From Paenibacillus_V sp046244365 (GTDB taxonomy: Bacteria; Bacillota; Bacilli; Paenibacillales; NBRC-103111): 64,000 nt of DNA. Below are positions 40,729-49,808 of the stretch, piece by piece. The translations under genes were made by a program, and so were the position numbers. The notes beneath the pieces are model-generated. The model was not told the origin of the DNA. It worked only from the letters and a program-made list of their open reading frames with translations, and made no database searches. Position 1 is the stretch's first letter; each line of letters starts with the position of its first letter. The stretch is from contig NZ_CP176395.1 of assembly GCF_046244365.1 (NCBI RefSeq), forward strand, positions 7,006,001 through 7,070,000. Direction: 5' to 3'.

Positions 40729-40751
40729 AAAAAAGCCGCCCATCGGGCGAC
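40729..40751 (-). terminator. terminator of truncated GDSL hydrolase gene
   Basis: GTCGCCC-GAT-GGGCGGC followed by TTTTTT on the minus strand, 39 bp past the stop at 40790. Confidence 0.8.
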
Positions 40752-40789
40752 TTTATACGGGAGCCGATATGCCGCGGCATGCGGGCCGG

Positions 40790-41455
40790 CTACGGAATTC
40801 GAAGCGCCTGCCGAAGGATCGGCTGAAGTCGATCGGCCATCTGCCGGAAGCCGATGTCGTTCGGATGAAGGCCGTCCACGTAGCCGCCCTCGTCTCCCGG
40901 GCCGATCAAGCTGCAACCGTCGACGGTATACACATACCGGTCTCCCTGAGCGACCGCTTCCTCATACGCGCTCCTTATGGTCGTTCTCATTCCTCCGTAT
41001 TTAGCCTGCGTTTGCTTGTCATACCGTTCGCTGCTGGAATAGAGCGGTGAAACCATAAGGATCGGCGTTTCCGGCCGAAGCGATCGCAGCTGTTGGTAAA
41101 AAGGAGCGTACACAGCCTCCAGCTCCGCTGCGGTCGGGAGATTGACATGGAAATCGAGCACGTAGCTAGCCGCATCGATTTCAGCCAGCAGCGAGCAGAC
41201 GGACGGCTCCCCTTTGCCACTGCCGTTGAAGCCTAGGTTCACCGCATCGACGTTCAATTCCCGTGACAAAACCGGCACGTAGCCGTTGCCCGGCCTGCTT
41301 GCGCACCCGCCTTGCGTAATCGAGCTGCCGTAGAAAACAACCGGCTTGTCTAAAGCATACGGCGCCGGCGCTGCGAATGAAGCCTCTTCGTCAAGTCCGA
41401 TTTCCAACATGTCCAAATCATTGTACGTGGGCAGGTAAAGCGTGAACTCCCTCAT
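40790..41455 (-). pseudogene. GDSL/SGNH hydrolase, 5' truncated
   Basis: About 221 codons corresponding to the catalytic half of GxDLY/Lipase_GDSL_3-type esterases: nucleophile block VVFYGSSITQGGC, GFNGSGKGE, and the His-Asp end DGLHPNDIGFRQMAD. Full members have ~130 N-terminal residues (GxDLY domain) before REFTLYLPTYND; here the frame starts abruptly at that point. Immediately upstream the DNA changes to a truncated AraC gene on the other strand. The catalytic residues are intact, so residual expression is possible, but the normal start is gone. Confidence 0.75.
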
Positions 41456-41460
41456 TTCTG

Positions 41461-41868
41461 CCCCGGAGCCTGTTCGCCCAGATGATGATCGACATCATCC
41501 GCTCCGCTCCGTCGGCCTCCGCAGCTGCATACGACTTCCCGAAACAAACGCCGGACGATCTGCGGACGAACGTCATCGACGCGTTTTTCGCATCGCACTA
41601 TAACGGCGATATTAAGGAAGAAGATCTGGCGAGACAGCTCAATTTCAGTACAAGGCAGCTCAACCGCATTTTGAACGAACGGTATCGCGCTTCCTTCCGG
41701 CGAAAGCTGCTGGAAACCAGGATGAAGGTCGCCATGGATCTGCTCCAAAATACGGATATGCCGATTTCACATATTGCCGAACACGTCGGCTACCAGACGC
41801 CCGGAAGCTTTCAAACCGCCTTCAAAACGAATGTCGGCATCACTCCCCTCGCTTTTAGACAAGGATAA
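41461..41868 (+). pseudogene. AraC family regulator, 5' truncated
   Basis: About 135 codons reading RSLFAQMMIDIIR onward, then the DNA-binding domain: EEDLARQLNFSTRQLNRIL, RMKVAMDLLQNTDMPISHIA and GYQTPGSFQTAFKTNVGITP. The sensor half (about 150-180 residues) is missing; an in-frame stop is at 41443. A possible ATG is at 41482 without a ribosome site. Joined head to head with the truncated GDSL gene; its stop lies in the first family v repeat unit. Confidence 0.75.
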
Positions 41869-42070
41869 ACGCCTACCGGCGTCTTTGACGCCGGCGTTTA
41901 CCGAGATTTAGAGCCACTTCTACGATATACTTGCTGATCAATCAAGGATAAACGCCTACCGGCGTCTTTGACGCCGGCGTTTACCGAGATAGAGCCACTT
42001 CTACGATATGCTTGCTGATCAATCAAGGATAAACGGCTGCGCCGACCTGTAAGGGCAGGCGCATTTACCT
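41861..42070. repeat. dispersed repeat family v, three tandem units
   Basis: Units start at 41861, 41944 and 42025 (83 and 81 bp apart). Units 1 and 2 are almost identical: AAGGATAAACGCCTACCGGCG, hairpin partner CGCCGGCGTTTA, then CCGAGAT...AGAGCCACTTCTACGATAT. Unit 3 keeps the ends but has a different hairpin head. A fourth copy is at 22146. Confidence 0.9.
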
Positions 42071-42118
42071 TTAAGTTGAACAATCAGCGGAGCATACACT
42101 TTCTGAAAAAAATTCAAT

Positions 42119-42149
42119 AAAACCCAAAGGCTTATTCTCCTTTGGGTTT
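42119..42149. terminator. hairpin terminator
   Basis: AAACCCAAAGG / CCTTTGGGTTT arms with short A/T flanks, after the repeat array. No intact gene is next to it; probably a relic. Confidence 0.6.
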
Positions 42150-42297
42150 CATTATAGTTAGGGATATGCAGCCGCAACAATGCGCCGACAAGACGTCATC
42201 TCTGCAAAAACGGCTTGATCTCAAACGATGCGCCCCCTCCGCTGCTATGACGTGCTCGCCGCTTCCAGCTGGGGGGTATTCGAGCAAGCCCTGCCTA

Positions 42298-42440
42298 CTA
42301 TAGCTTTACCTCCAGCTTGATTCCGACTATCGGCTTTCCCTCATGATCCGTCTGTACATTGGAGTCAAACGGCTTGAAGCCAAGCTTCGTATAAGAACAA
42401 CAGGGCGTCCGTATTAGTGCTATGACCGCTGGCGTGAGCT
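42298..42440 (-). pseudogene. GNAT acetyltransferase C-terminal remnant
   Basis: Minus strand reads AHASGHSTNTDALLF, then a one-base insertion, then YTKLGFKPFDSNVQTDHEG followed by KPIVGIKLEVKL and a stop: the last ~45 residues of a GNAT protein (xxFYxKLGFKP is the family's beta-strand 5-7 region). The N-terminal two thirds are absent; a terminator hairpin lies immediately upstream. Confidence 0.7.
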
Positions 42441-42446
42441 TACAAA

Positions 42447-42493
42447 AAGAGGCCATCCCTCTGCCATTTTTATGGCTTTCGGGATGGCCTCTT
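42447..42493. terminator. hairpin terminator
   Basis: AAGAGGCCATCCC / GGGATGGCCTCTT arms, loop of 21 bases. No intact gene adjoins it. Confidence 0.7.
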
Positions 42494-42537
42494 CTATATG
42501 GTTTCTTATAGTTCCCCGATAAGCTGGGGTGATGTAC

Positions 42538-42679
42538 AAAAATAAAGATCTTTAATGAGAATGTAGGATTTATAACGGTTTGTGAGAATTTCGAAAACGA
42601 AAAATAAAAAATAAGTTCTTTAATCCTTTGTCAGTTATTCCGGATTGGCGTTAATTTGGGAAAAATAAAGTCCTTTAAT
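42538..42679. repeat. repeat family viii, three copies
   Basis: AAAAATAA(A)G(A/T)TCTTTAAT at 42538-42556, 42606-42624 and 42661-42679. Each is followed by a variable ~40-bp stretch that includes a pyrimidine- or TGATTT-type segment. AT-rich compared with flanks. Confidence 0.75.
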
Positions 42680-42810
42680 TGAATACCTGATTTTACCAAA
42701 AGGGAAATCCAAGACCGAAAAAGTGGCCTTGGATTCTCAAGATTCAAACAATCTTCTCTAAACTTTCTCCCTCATCGAGGCTGTAAAATTCTTTGTGTAA
42801 ACTCTCAAAC

Positions 42811-43185
42811 CTAATACAATAGAGTTACTAGGAAGGGTTGGGAGAGAAAACGCGCCTGCTCCGCGCAAGGAATGAGCCGACAGAGCTGCTCCGCGACTTC
42901 GCATTCAAGCGGATGCGGATGGCCGAAAACGATGCCTTGAAGCAGCTGCTCCCGGATGGCGTCGTCTACCGCGGGGAATTGATAGCCGAGCGTGATCGGC
43001 CCCAATCCGTTACGAAAATCGATATATTCGTTGCCGTCGGCGTCCCATACCCTGCAGCCCTTTCCCTTAATAATAACGCCCGGCTCTTCGGGTGCCGCGA
43101 CCGGAGCTTTCGAACACGTGCTTGAGCCCCATGGGATGCGGTGTTCAAGTCTTTTCGTCCAAGCGATTGACGCCTCTCTTCTCAA
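42811..43185 (-). pseudogene. class III aminotransferase (glutamate-1-semialdehyde type), 3' truncated
   Basis: About 110 codons match the N-terminus of GSA-aminotransferase-like enzymes: KRLEHRIPWGSSTCSKAP, VWDADGNEYIDFRNGLGP, AIREQLLQGIVFGHPHPLE, EQLCRLIPCAEQARF. Homology stops at ~42853 and the frame ends in unrelated LSQPFLVTLLY. The PLP lysine and everything after are lost. It begins with TTG at 43185. Likely non-functional. Confidence 0.75.
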
Positions 43186-43573
43186 TAGGCCGCCCCCTAC
43201 ATTACTCTTGTGAATTAACCGAGCATGAACAAAAGTGAATATTTCAAATTACGAAAACCGCCCGGCGGACAGCGTCGCCGAGGAAATCGCCGCGTCGACT
43301 ATGCGATCGTGCATTATGTCGTAGTAAATAAGCGGCGGATCAACGGCGAGCTGATAAGTTCCTCCCATGAACGTGGCATACTCGTCTGGGCGATGATACT
43401 CGGCAACGGCACGTTTTCCACTGAAGGGTGTCCGGACGCCGGCCCCACTGGCGGTAAGCGACGGCTACGAACGGGGACCTACGGTGGAAAAATGGAGCGG
43501 TCCGAAGTTGTATCTGAACTCTTCTGGTAGTCCCACCCAAGGTTCAAACCTGCATTCGCGTACGCACATTTTT
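43186..43573. other. intergenic, degenerate sequence
   Basis: 388 bp with no convincing gene. Minus-strand frames read protein-like pieces (for example EYHRPDEYATFMGGTYQLA followed by VDPPLIYYDIMHDR) broken by stops, which may be another decayed gene; I cannot assign it. Confidence 0.3.
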
Positions 43574-44536
43574 TTATAGTCCCAGCATAAATTCGACGAC
43601 TTTATCACTGTAGCCCGGCAATTGTTCGTGACCGAAATCCGGGTACAGTTCGTACGATTTCGGAGCCAATATTTTATTATAAGCCGCGAACTGGGTGGAG
43701 GGCGGGCAAATCGTATCCATTAAACCGACCCCCATCAACACTTTACCGCGAATTCGGTGGGCCAAATATTGCAAATCGATATACCCGAGCCTCTCGAAAA
43801 TCTTCTCTTCACGCTTATGCTGTGGATCAAAATGGCGGAAAAACGTTTGCAGTTCTGCATACGCGTTCGCTGCCAAATCCATTTCCCACACTCGTTTAAA
43901 GTCGCATAGGAACGGGTAAATCGGTGCCACCCGTTTAATTCGCGGCTCCAGGGCGGCGCAGGCAATCGTCAGCGCTCCGCCCTGCGAGTCTCCCATTGCG
44001 CCTACCCGCGACGGATCGACCTCGGGCAGGGTCATCACGATACTAGCAAGCTGAGCGGCGTCCAGATAAATATGACGGAACAGCAGATTATCCGGATGAT
44101 GATCGTCCAGGCCGCGGACAATATGGCCGTGATAAGTCGTCCCCTTCACACCGCCTTTATCCTCGGAATATCCGCCTTGCCCGCGAGCGTCCATCGCAAT
44201 CACCGAAAAACCGAGCGATGCATAGATAAGCTTGTCGCTCCAATCGCCGCTGTTTTTCGAGTAGCCGTGAAATTGGATAACGGCCGGGTGCGGTTCTTGC
44301 ACGTTTTTCGGGCGTATGTATTTGGCATGGATGCGAGCGCCGCGGACACCCGTGAAATATAGATCGAAGCAATCGACTGAAGGCACCTGAAAAGCGCTCG
44401 GAACCAACTCGACGGCCGAATCGACCGCATGCATTTCGGCAAGCGCGCGCTCCCAGTAAGTGTCAAAGTCGGCCGGACGCGGGTTGAGGCCTTCGTAAGT
44501 CAGCAATTGTTCAAGCGGCATATCGACCAATGGCAT
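43574..44536 (-). CDS. CE7 family acetyl esterase (acetyl xylan esterase / cephalosporin-C deacetylase)
   Basis: About 320 residues of carbohydrate esterase family 7. Features: MPLVDMPLEQLLTYEGLNPR start, RGQGG oxyanion motif in MDARGQGGYSED, nucleophile Ser in AMGDSQGGALT (~182), catalytic Asp in GLMDTICPPST and His in DFGHEQLPGYSD. No signal peptide, so it deacetylates imported oligosaccharides. The ATG ending at 44536 is chosen because members begin with this peptide; another ATG four codons earlier is possible. Last gene of the large polysaccharide operon. Confidence 0.92.
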   Translation of the reverse strand: MPLVDMPLEQLLTYEGLNPRPADFDTYWERALAEMHAVDSAVELVPSAFQVPSVDCFDLYFTGVRGARIHAKYIRPKNVQEPHPAVIQFHGYSKNSGDWSDKLIYASLGFSVIAMDARGQGGYSEDKGGVKGTTYHGHIVRGLDDHHPDNLLFRHIYLDAAQLASIVMTLPEVDPSRVGAMGDSQGGALTIACAALEPRIKRVAPIYPFLCDFKRVWEMDLAANAYAELQTFFRHFDPQHKREEKIFERLGYIDLQYLAHRIRGKVLMGVGLMDTICPPSTQFAAYNKILAPKSYELYPDFGHEQLPGYSDKVVEFMLGL

Positions 44537-44661
44537 GTCCCGTTTCATCCTCTCATTGGAAGCGGTTTGTCCGAAGCAAGCTCGAATGGCGACGCTTAAC
44601 GGTCGGGCTCGCGCCATGCACAGGCCATTCAAATGCGCTTTGCTTAATGGGATGCAAGCCG

Positions 44662-45960
44662 TCAGTTGTTTTCCGCTTCCAACCCGGCAACCGTCCAGTT
44701 TGTCATTTCCGTGCTAATGATTGTTTCGATCTCGGGATCGAACGGTGCCGGCAAGCCGAAGTACAAGGTCGACTCCAGTGCCTCGTAACCGCCTTCTTCC
44801 AGCTGCTTGGCAGTAGGAACGTACCCGATCATGCCGTTGCTGTACGGGATCGGCAATATCCGGCTTCCGACATGCTCTTTCAATAACAGCCCATATTCCA
44901 CGACAACCTCGCTGTTCATGGCCAGGAAAGAAAGTCCGTGTCCGATCGTCAACAGCGTCAGCTCAAACGCTACATGCGGTACAAATTTGTGCGGCGCTTC
45001 AAGCAATAATCGGCTCCATTCGCCTTCGACGCCGTCATTTTCCTTCTTATCCTCCAGCTCCTGCAAGGTAGGAAGCTTCTGGAGAGGTAGTGAGACCGCC
45101 TTTCTGACAAAACCCAAAGGTGATGGAGGCACAGCGGCCATCGGACGAGCCAGAATGCCCAGAACGGCTTCGGCAAACTTGCTTCCCAATTGTCGCACTT
45201 CGGAATCGTCGCCAAAGCAAAATCTACCCTCCATGCCCGGATTGATATCTCCGCAGCAGCCTTGGAGGAAGGCCGCTATGGCGCCTTCTCCCATAGCTTC
45301 TTCGAGCTGCTCCATGGCGACTCCCGTGAACTCGCACGAAACAAGATTTTCCCTCGTAACGACAGGATGACATGTATAATGAACCAGTAACGCTCGGGGT
45401 TCGCCATGCTCCGTCACGAACCGGATGACATTAACATCAGGATCCGTCGGTCCTTCCAGGTTCGGCGACATTTGTGCGCTTAGACGCCGATTGACCCCGA
45501 TATCACAACAGCCGATTCCTCTCTCGATGGCGACCGGCTCCAGCCGCGAACCCGCGCGCTCGATGCCTTCCACCATTTTGGACTCCATATCCCGAATATA
45601 GTCCGCGTCAAATTCACCGAGCAAAGGCGTGAACAGGCTGCTCGTCTGTGGTCCGGAATGCGTATGTGTCCCATGGAAAATAATCGCATCTTCTTCGATT
45701 CCCCATCGTCTCGCGATTTGTTCCTTCAAACCCCGAACACGATCGGTGCCCCACCAAATCAAGTCTGCCGAAATGAGCAGTGCCTTTTGTCCGTTTCTGG
45801 CTTCGTCCTCCTGCTGAAACAGAAAGATACGTGCAAACAAAGGATGCGATACTCCCTCACAGGGGCCGAGCTCTTTTCTTGAGGAGAATCCGGCTAACGG
45901 AACCGGAAATTTCGGCGTAATATCGATTTTCGCAGTACCGAGCTTCAATAATGGGTGCAT
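44662..45960 (-). CDS. neutral/alkaline ceramidase-like hydrolase
   Basis: 432 residues matching the N-terminal domain of neutral ceramidases: KLGTAKIDITPKFPVPLAGF, zinc-ligand motif IFHGTHTHSGPQTS, LLVHYTCHPVVTRE and FLQGCCGDINPGM. It lacks a signal peptide and the C-terminal immunoglobulin-like domain of true ceramidases. In carbohydrate loci such proteins are likely sugar-ester or amide hydrolases rather than lipid enzymes; that is inference. Start ATG at 45960 with GGGG upstream; 125 bp from the next gene of the operon. Confidence 0.82.
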   Translation of the reverse strand: MHPLLKLGTAKIDITPKFPVPLAGFSSRKELGPCEGVSHPLFARIFLFQQEDEARNGQKALLISADLIWWGTDRVRGLKEQIARRWGIEEDAIIFHGTHTHSGPQTSSLFTPLLGEFDADYIRDMESKMVEGIERAGSRLEPVAIERGIGCCDIGVNRRLSAQMSPNLEGPTDPDVNVIRFVTEHGEPRALLVHYTCHPVVTRENLVSCEFTGVAMEQLEEAMGEGAIAAFLQGCCGDINPGMEGRFCFGDDSEVRQLGSKFAEAVLGILARPMAAVPPSPLGFVRKAVSLPLQKLPTLQELEDKKENDGVEGEWSRLLLEAPHKFVPHVAFELTLLTIGHGLSFLAMNSEVVVEYGLLLKEHVGSRILPIPYSNGMIGYVPTAKQLEEGGYEALESTLYFGLPAPFDPEIETIISTEMTNWTVAGLEAENN

Positions 45961-46171
45961 GTTGTTCGCCCCTATTCCGCGGTTTGGTGGTTAGTCCAAC
46001 TTGTAAGGCGTGGCATCGCTAGCGCCCGAATGTCCCAAATTCGTATTCTGTTTCCATTTCCGTTAGCCCTCTCGCTTAATTTCAGTTCAAATCTTGACTC
46101 CCCACTCATACGAGAGTGGAATCCGGAACGCATCGGTTTCATTGAAGTCGTAAATGTAGCCCCGGGAAAAA

Positions 46172-46456
46172 TCATGATCGTCCACCCAACGCCGGATAGC
46201 CGAACCGGTCGATTCCTTTTTTGCAAATGGGACAGCCTAAGACCTGGTTTACTCCGTAGCTTCGAGGAAGCGCCTGCGTCGTGACGAGATCCCATAGATA
46301 ATCACAGCCGTATTCCAAGTAAGTATCCGCCATTTCAACCGTCTGCTGGCCGATCTCTTTCGCCCACGCATACCGATTGATGTTTTTGCGTGCATTAGCG
46401 ATCTTATCCTCTGAATAGAACGTGCGTGCATTTTTATAATAGGCAGGTCCGTTCAT
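46172..46456 (-). pseudogene. heparinase II/III-like protein, N-terminal fragment
   Basis: About 85 codons resemble the N-terminus of Paenibacillus heparinase II/III-type proteins: MNGPAYYKNARTFYSEDKIA, ARKNINRYAWAKEIGQQTV, YLWDLVTTQALPRSYGVNQ, GCPICKKGIDRFG. The frame is lost near 46200; a shifted frame continues as WVDDHDFSRGYIYDFNETD to a stop near 46090. The ~500 catalytic residues are absent. It keeps a ribosome site (AAAGGA) and its place in the operon. Confidence 0.7.
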
Positions 46457-46542
46457 CGGCAGTTGTCCTTTCCATGTTCTAATCAACGCACGTAAACACC
46501 ATTATTGCCAGGGCATCTGACCGATGATCCGGCACAGGGCTA

Positions 46543-47766
46543 TCAAGGGCGGGAGCCCGCGGACGCATGAACAACCTTCCTAATCCCACTTGCGATGTCA
46601 TGAATATCCTTCTCTTCCGCCAAAAGTGCAGCTTGACCGAGCCAGATCACCTCTCCGCAGACACGCTCGCATACCGGGCAAGCAAAGAGGCGCTCCTCTC
46701 CTTCAAATTCCCTCGTCGCGCCGATGATCGCCTTGTTGGCGTTTAGCGGGACATACCCGGCACTGACCGGTATGCCCTCCGCATTCACCTGACGGATAAA
46801 GTCGTTTTTGGCGACCCGTTCGATCAACTCGGGAGCAAGCCTGAACATGTATAGGTGGTTGGCATGGCGCGTGATTCTTGCATCCTGATTCATCAGGCGG
46901 ATGCCGTCGATCCCGCCCAGCAGTTCGTTAAGCAGCCTAGCGTTGATTTCCCTCTTCCGCATCTGCTCATCCAGGCGGGACATTTGCGCCAAAATTAGGG
47001 CCGCCTGCAGCTCCGTCATCCTGTAATTTTGACCGACCCGGTCATGCTGGTACCATGCGCCGTTCGGAACTCGCCCTACATTGCAAATCGACCAAGCTCT
47101 TTCCCATAATTCCTTATCGTTTGTTACGATCGCGCCGCCCTCGCCCGAATTCAAATTTTTGCTGGATTGAAAGCTGAACGTCCCAAGATCGCCGATCGCG
47201 CCGACTCCCGTGCCTTCCCACTTAGCCCCGACCGCCTGGGCGGCATCCTCGATGACCTTCAGCTTATGCTTTGCGGCGATCTCCTTGATTCGGCTCATGT
47301 TGGCGGGCGCCCCTGCGATATGGACCGCGATGATTGCCTTCGTTCGGGGCGTAATGGCTTGCTCTACCTTGTCCGGATCGATGAGCAGCGTATCTTCCTC
47401 AATATCAGCAAAGACGGGAATAACCCCGTAGGCGAGCGCTGCCGTCGCCGTTGCAATAAACGTATAAGGAGGCACGATGACCTCATCACCCGGCTTGACT
47501 CCCGCAGCTTGCAGCGCAACCGTAATGGCCACCGTCCCGTTGACGACGCTTACGGCATACGCGGCATCCTGCAGGCGGGCAATTTGCTTCTCCATTTCCG
47601 GAAGCTTCTCCGAGAATGTCTTGGAAATCACGCTTCCCGTTCCTCCCCATTTGCCTGAACGAACGACATCCAGAACCATTTGCTCCTCCAACTCGTCAAA
47701 AATAGGCCACGATGGGAACGCTTCCGTTCGAACGGGCTTCCCTCCATTGACTGCCAATCTATCCAT
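46543..47766 (-). CDS. DegT/DnrJ/EryC1/StrS family PLP aminotransferase
   Basis: 407 residues. PLP lysine in FSFQSSKNLNSGEGG (~203), Asp-x-x-Gln in EDAAQAVGA, and GDEVIVPPYTFIATATA near the cofactor phosphate. Such enzymes transaminate keto-sugars. Here it follows two Gfo/Idh dehydrogenases in one operon, which together could make or remove an amino group through a keto-sugar, as in kanosamine synthesis (NtdC/NtdA); the direction is unknown. ATG at 47766 after AAAGGG. Confidence 0.92.
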   Translation of the reverse strand: MDRLAVNGGKPVRTEAFPSWPIFDELEEQMVLDVVRSGKWGGTGSVISKTFSEKLPEMEKQIARLQDAAYAVSVVNGTVAITVALQAAGVKPGDEVIVPPYTFIATATAALAYGVIPVFADIEEDTLLIDPDKVEQAITPRTKAIIAVHIAGAPANMSRIKEIAAKHKLKVIEDAAQAVGAKWEGTGVGAIGDLGTFSFQSSKNLNSGEGGAIVTNDKELWERAWSICNVGRVPNGAWYQHDRVGQNYRMTELQAALILAQMSRLDEQMRKREINARLLNELLGGIDGIRLMNQDARITRHANHLYMFRLAPELIERVAKNDFIRQVNAEGIPVSAGYVPLNANKAIIGATREFEGEERLFACPVCERVCGEVIWLGQAALLAEEKDIHDIASGIRKVVHASAGSRP

Positions 47767-47814
47767 GTTGACACCCTTTCCCCATTATTGTCCCTGCAGA
47801 CAGTAAATTCATAG

Positions 47815-48807
47815 TCAGCGCCCCCGGATAAAAGGTTCCAGCGAGCAAGGCGCTTGGCTTGCCAGCGATTCGCAGGCGGCCAAAGCAGCCGCTGTCGCGC
47901 GAAAGCCGTCCAGCCCTGTAAGAGGCACTGCCTTGTTTTCCAGCAAAGCGCGAACGAAGTCATGAATCAGCATATGCTCGCCGGTATCCCCCCAATAACT
48001 CCATACCGTTTTGCTGTTGCAGTCGCTATAGAGCCGGGTGGCTTGGGTGAACGCGTTCAGAGTCAGAGCTCCCTTCGTGCCGATGATTTCCATCGTCATC
48101 TCCTTCCGGATCGGATACGACTCGGGCAAACACCAGCTTGTGTCCAGCACAGCCTTCACATCGTTATCGAATGCCACATGCAAAATCGCGGCATCCTCTT
48201 GAATAAAAGACCATGCTTCCGCGTATACGTTTACCGGCTCCGCATGCAGTAGCCAGCTCAGCAAATCAAGAGCATGGACGCCTTGGTCCATAACGGCCCC
48301 ACCGCCGGATACGGACGCGTCCAATAAACAGCCTGCGGGCCGTTGTGCGCGGCTTGCAGCTTTGACGGTCTGAACGGTTCCCAGCCTCCCGCTCTCCAGA
48401 ACCGCTTTCGCTTCCAAAACGGAAGGCAAGTATCGATAAGGGAACGCTGTCATCAGTTGAACGTTATTCGCAGCGCAAGCCTCCAGCATTTCCCGCATTT
48501 CCTCCTGGTTCAGGCCGAGCGGCTCCCCACACAGCACATGCTTTCTCGCACTGGCCGCTGTTTTGACATGCATGGCATGATGCTTCGTTTCCGAACCCAC
48601 AATCACCGCATCGACATCCGCCGCCAGAAGTTGTTCGCACGCCGAATAAGCTCGGATGCCGTACCGGGATTGCAAGGCGGTCATCCGTTCTTTACACGTG
48701 TCATATATCCCGACCACTTCTGCATCGTCCCGCTCAAGAAGCTGCTCCAGGCAGTTGCTCGCCTGCGGGTGGGCCATGCCGATCAGTCCCAGCTTCAATC
48801 GGAGCAT
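47815..48807 (-). CDS. Gfo/Idh/MocA family oxidoreductase (second of pair)
   Basis: 330 residues: Rossmann start LRLKLGLIGMAHPQASNC, which lacks the full GxGxxG, the catalytic motif HVLCGEPLGLNQEE where the usual EKP reads GEP, and VMDQGVHALDLLSWLL. The Lys-to-Glu-region change (no EKP lysine) suggests altered chemistry or a non-dehydrogenase role. ATG ending at 48807 follows GGGAGGTGAG. Immediately downstream (4 bp) of another Gfo/Idh gene. Confidence 0.87.
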   Translation of the reverse strand: MLRLKLGLIGMAHPQASNCLEQLLERDDAEVVGIYDTCKERMTALQSRYGIRAYSACEQLLAADVDAVIVGSETKHHAMHVKTAASARKHVLCGEPLGLNQEEMREMLEACAANNVQLMTAFPYRYLPSVLEAKAVLESGRLGTVQTVKAASRAQRPAGCLLDASVSGGGAVMDQGVHALDLLSWLLHAEPVNVYAEAWSFIQEDAAILHVAFDNDVKAVLDTSWCLPESYPIRKEMTMEIIGTKGALTLNAFTQATRLYSDCNSKTVWSYWGDTGEHMLIHDFVRALLENKAVPLTGLDGFRATAAALAACESLASQAPCSLEPFIRGR

Positions 48808-48811
48808 CCGC

Positions 48812-49804
48812 TCACCTCCCAATCGGCTCCATGAATTGTACAGGCTTTCCCGTCTCCATGGATTGCAAAGCCAACTGCGCGACGGCAACCGCCTGACAAG
48901 CATCCGCAGCCGTCACAATCGGTTGTTTGCGATGCCGAATACAATCGATAAAATGGGCGATTTCCAGCGCGAAAGGATCTTGTCGGGAAGGCGCTTCCGG
49001 CAAAATGACCCCCTCCCCAGCTGCGGAACCGGAATCCGTGCAGTACAGGACAAGCGGCCTGCTATCTTGGCTGCTGCATTTCAAGACGCCGTGTGACCCG
49101 AAAATTTCCAAATTTGCATGAAAGGAGGCCGGATGCCCCCAAATCGCCTCGATATTCGCGATTGCCCCACTCTCAAATCGCAGGGTGGCGGTCGCATAAT
49201 CAAACCCCGCCGTACGCTTGCTTTCCGCAAAAACGGATGAAACTTCGCCGAGCAGCCAGCACATATAATCGAGTTCGTGAATCATCAAATCAAAGATCAC
49301 GCCGCCGCTTTTGCCGCTGTCCGCAAACCAGCTGTCCGCCGGCGGATGAAGGCTTGCCCGCTTGGCGTGGACGACGCCGATTTTCCCGACAGCGCCCTCA
49401 GTCGCTTGCTTGCGCATATGGCGATATTCCGGAAAAAAGCGAAGCACATGCCCGACAAACAACCGGACGCCTGCAAGGTCGCATGCGCGCATCATCTCAC
49501 CCGCTTCTTCCCGGTCAAGCGCAATCGGCTTCTCGCAAATAACATGTTTGCCATACGCCGCCGCACGGATCGTATAGGCTTTGTGGAGAAAGGTAGGGAG
49601 CGCGATGACGACAAGCTCCAATTCCTTATCTGCCAATAATTCGTCGTAAGAGGAAAACCATTTGGTGCCAAGGGATTCTGCGAAACCTTTTGCCGAATGG
49701 GGCGATTGGTTATAAATACCGGTGAGCTCGACATGCTGCATTTCACTTATAACGCGTGCGAACTTTCGGCCCATCGTGCCGCAACCGGCTACAGCTACTT
49801 TCAT
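48812..49804 (-). CDS. Gfo/Idh/MocA family oxidoreductase (first of pair)
   Basis: 330 residues with classical features: VAVAGCGTMGRKFARVI (GxGxxG), HVICEKPIALDREEAG (EKP) and GGVIFDLMIHELDYMCWLL. Probably an NAD(P)-dependent sugar or uronate dehydrogenase acting on a product of the imported polysaccharide. ATG ending at 49804 follows AAAGGA. Tightly packed between the beta-propeller gene (4 bp) and the second Gfo/Idh gene. Confidence 0.92.
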   Translation of the reverse strand: MKVAVAGCGTMGRKFARVISEMQHVELTGIYNQSPHSAKGFAESLGTKWFSSYDELLADKELELVVIALPTFLHKAYTIRAAAYGKHVICEKPIALDREEAGEMMRACDLAGVRLFVGHVLRFFPEYRHMRKQATEGAVGKIGVVHAKRASLHPPADSWFADSGKSGGVIFDLMIHELDYMCWLLGEVSSVFAESKRTAGFDYATATLRFESGAIANIEAIWGHPASFHANLEIFGSHGVLKCSSQDSRPLVLYCTDSGSAAGEGVILPEAPSRQDPFALEIAHFIDCIRHRKQPIVTAADACQAVAVAQLALQSMETGKPVQFMEPIGR

Positions 49805-49808
49805 GCTT

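Noticed and set aside
40545..40916. Minus-strand frame ending in a (Pro-Thr)n tail
   Set aside because: It crosses the terminator of the GDSL gene and the microsatellite, has no start signal and no homology beyond the repeat.
44662..45960. True secreted ceramidase
   Set aside because: No signal peptide and no C-terminal Ig-like domain; context is carbohydrate, not lipid.
48812..49804. Complete inositol catabolism operon suggested by Gfo/Idh genes
   Set aside because: No iolB, iolC, iolD, iolE or iolJ is present nearby.
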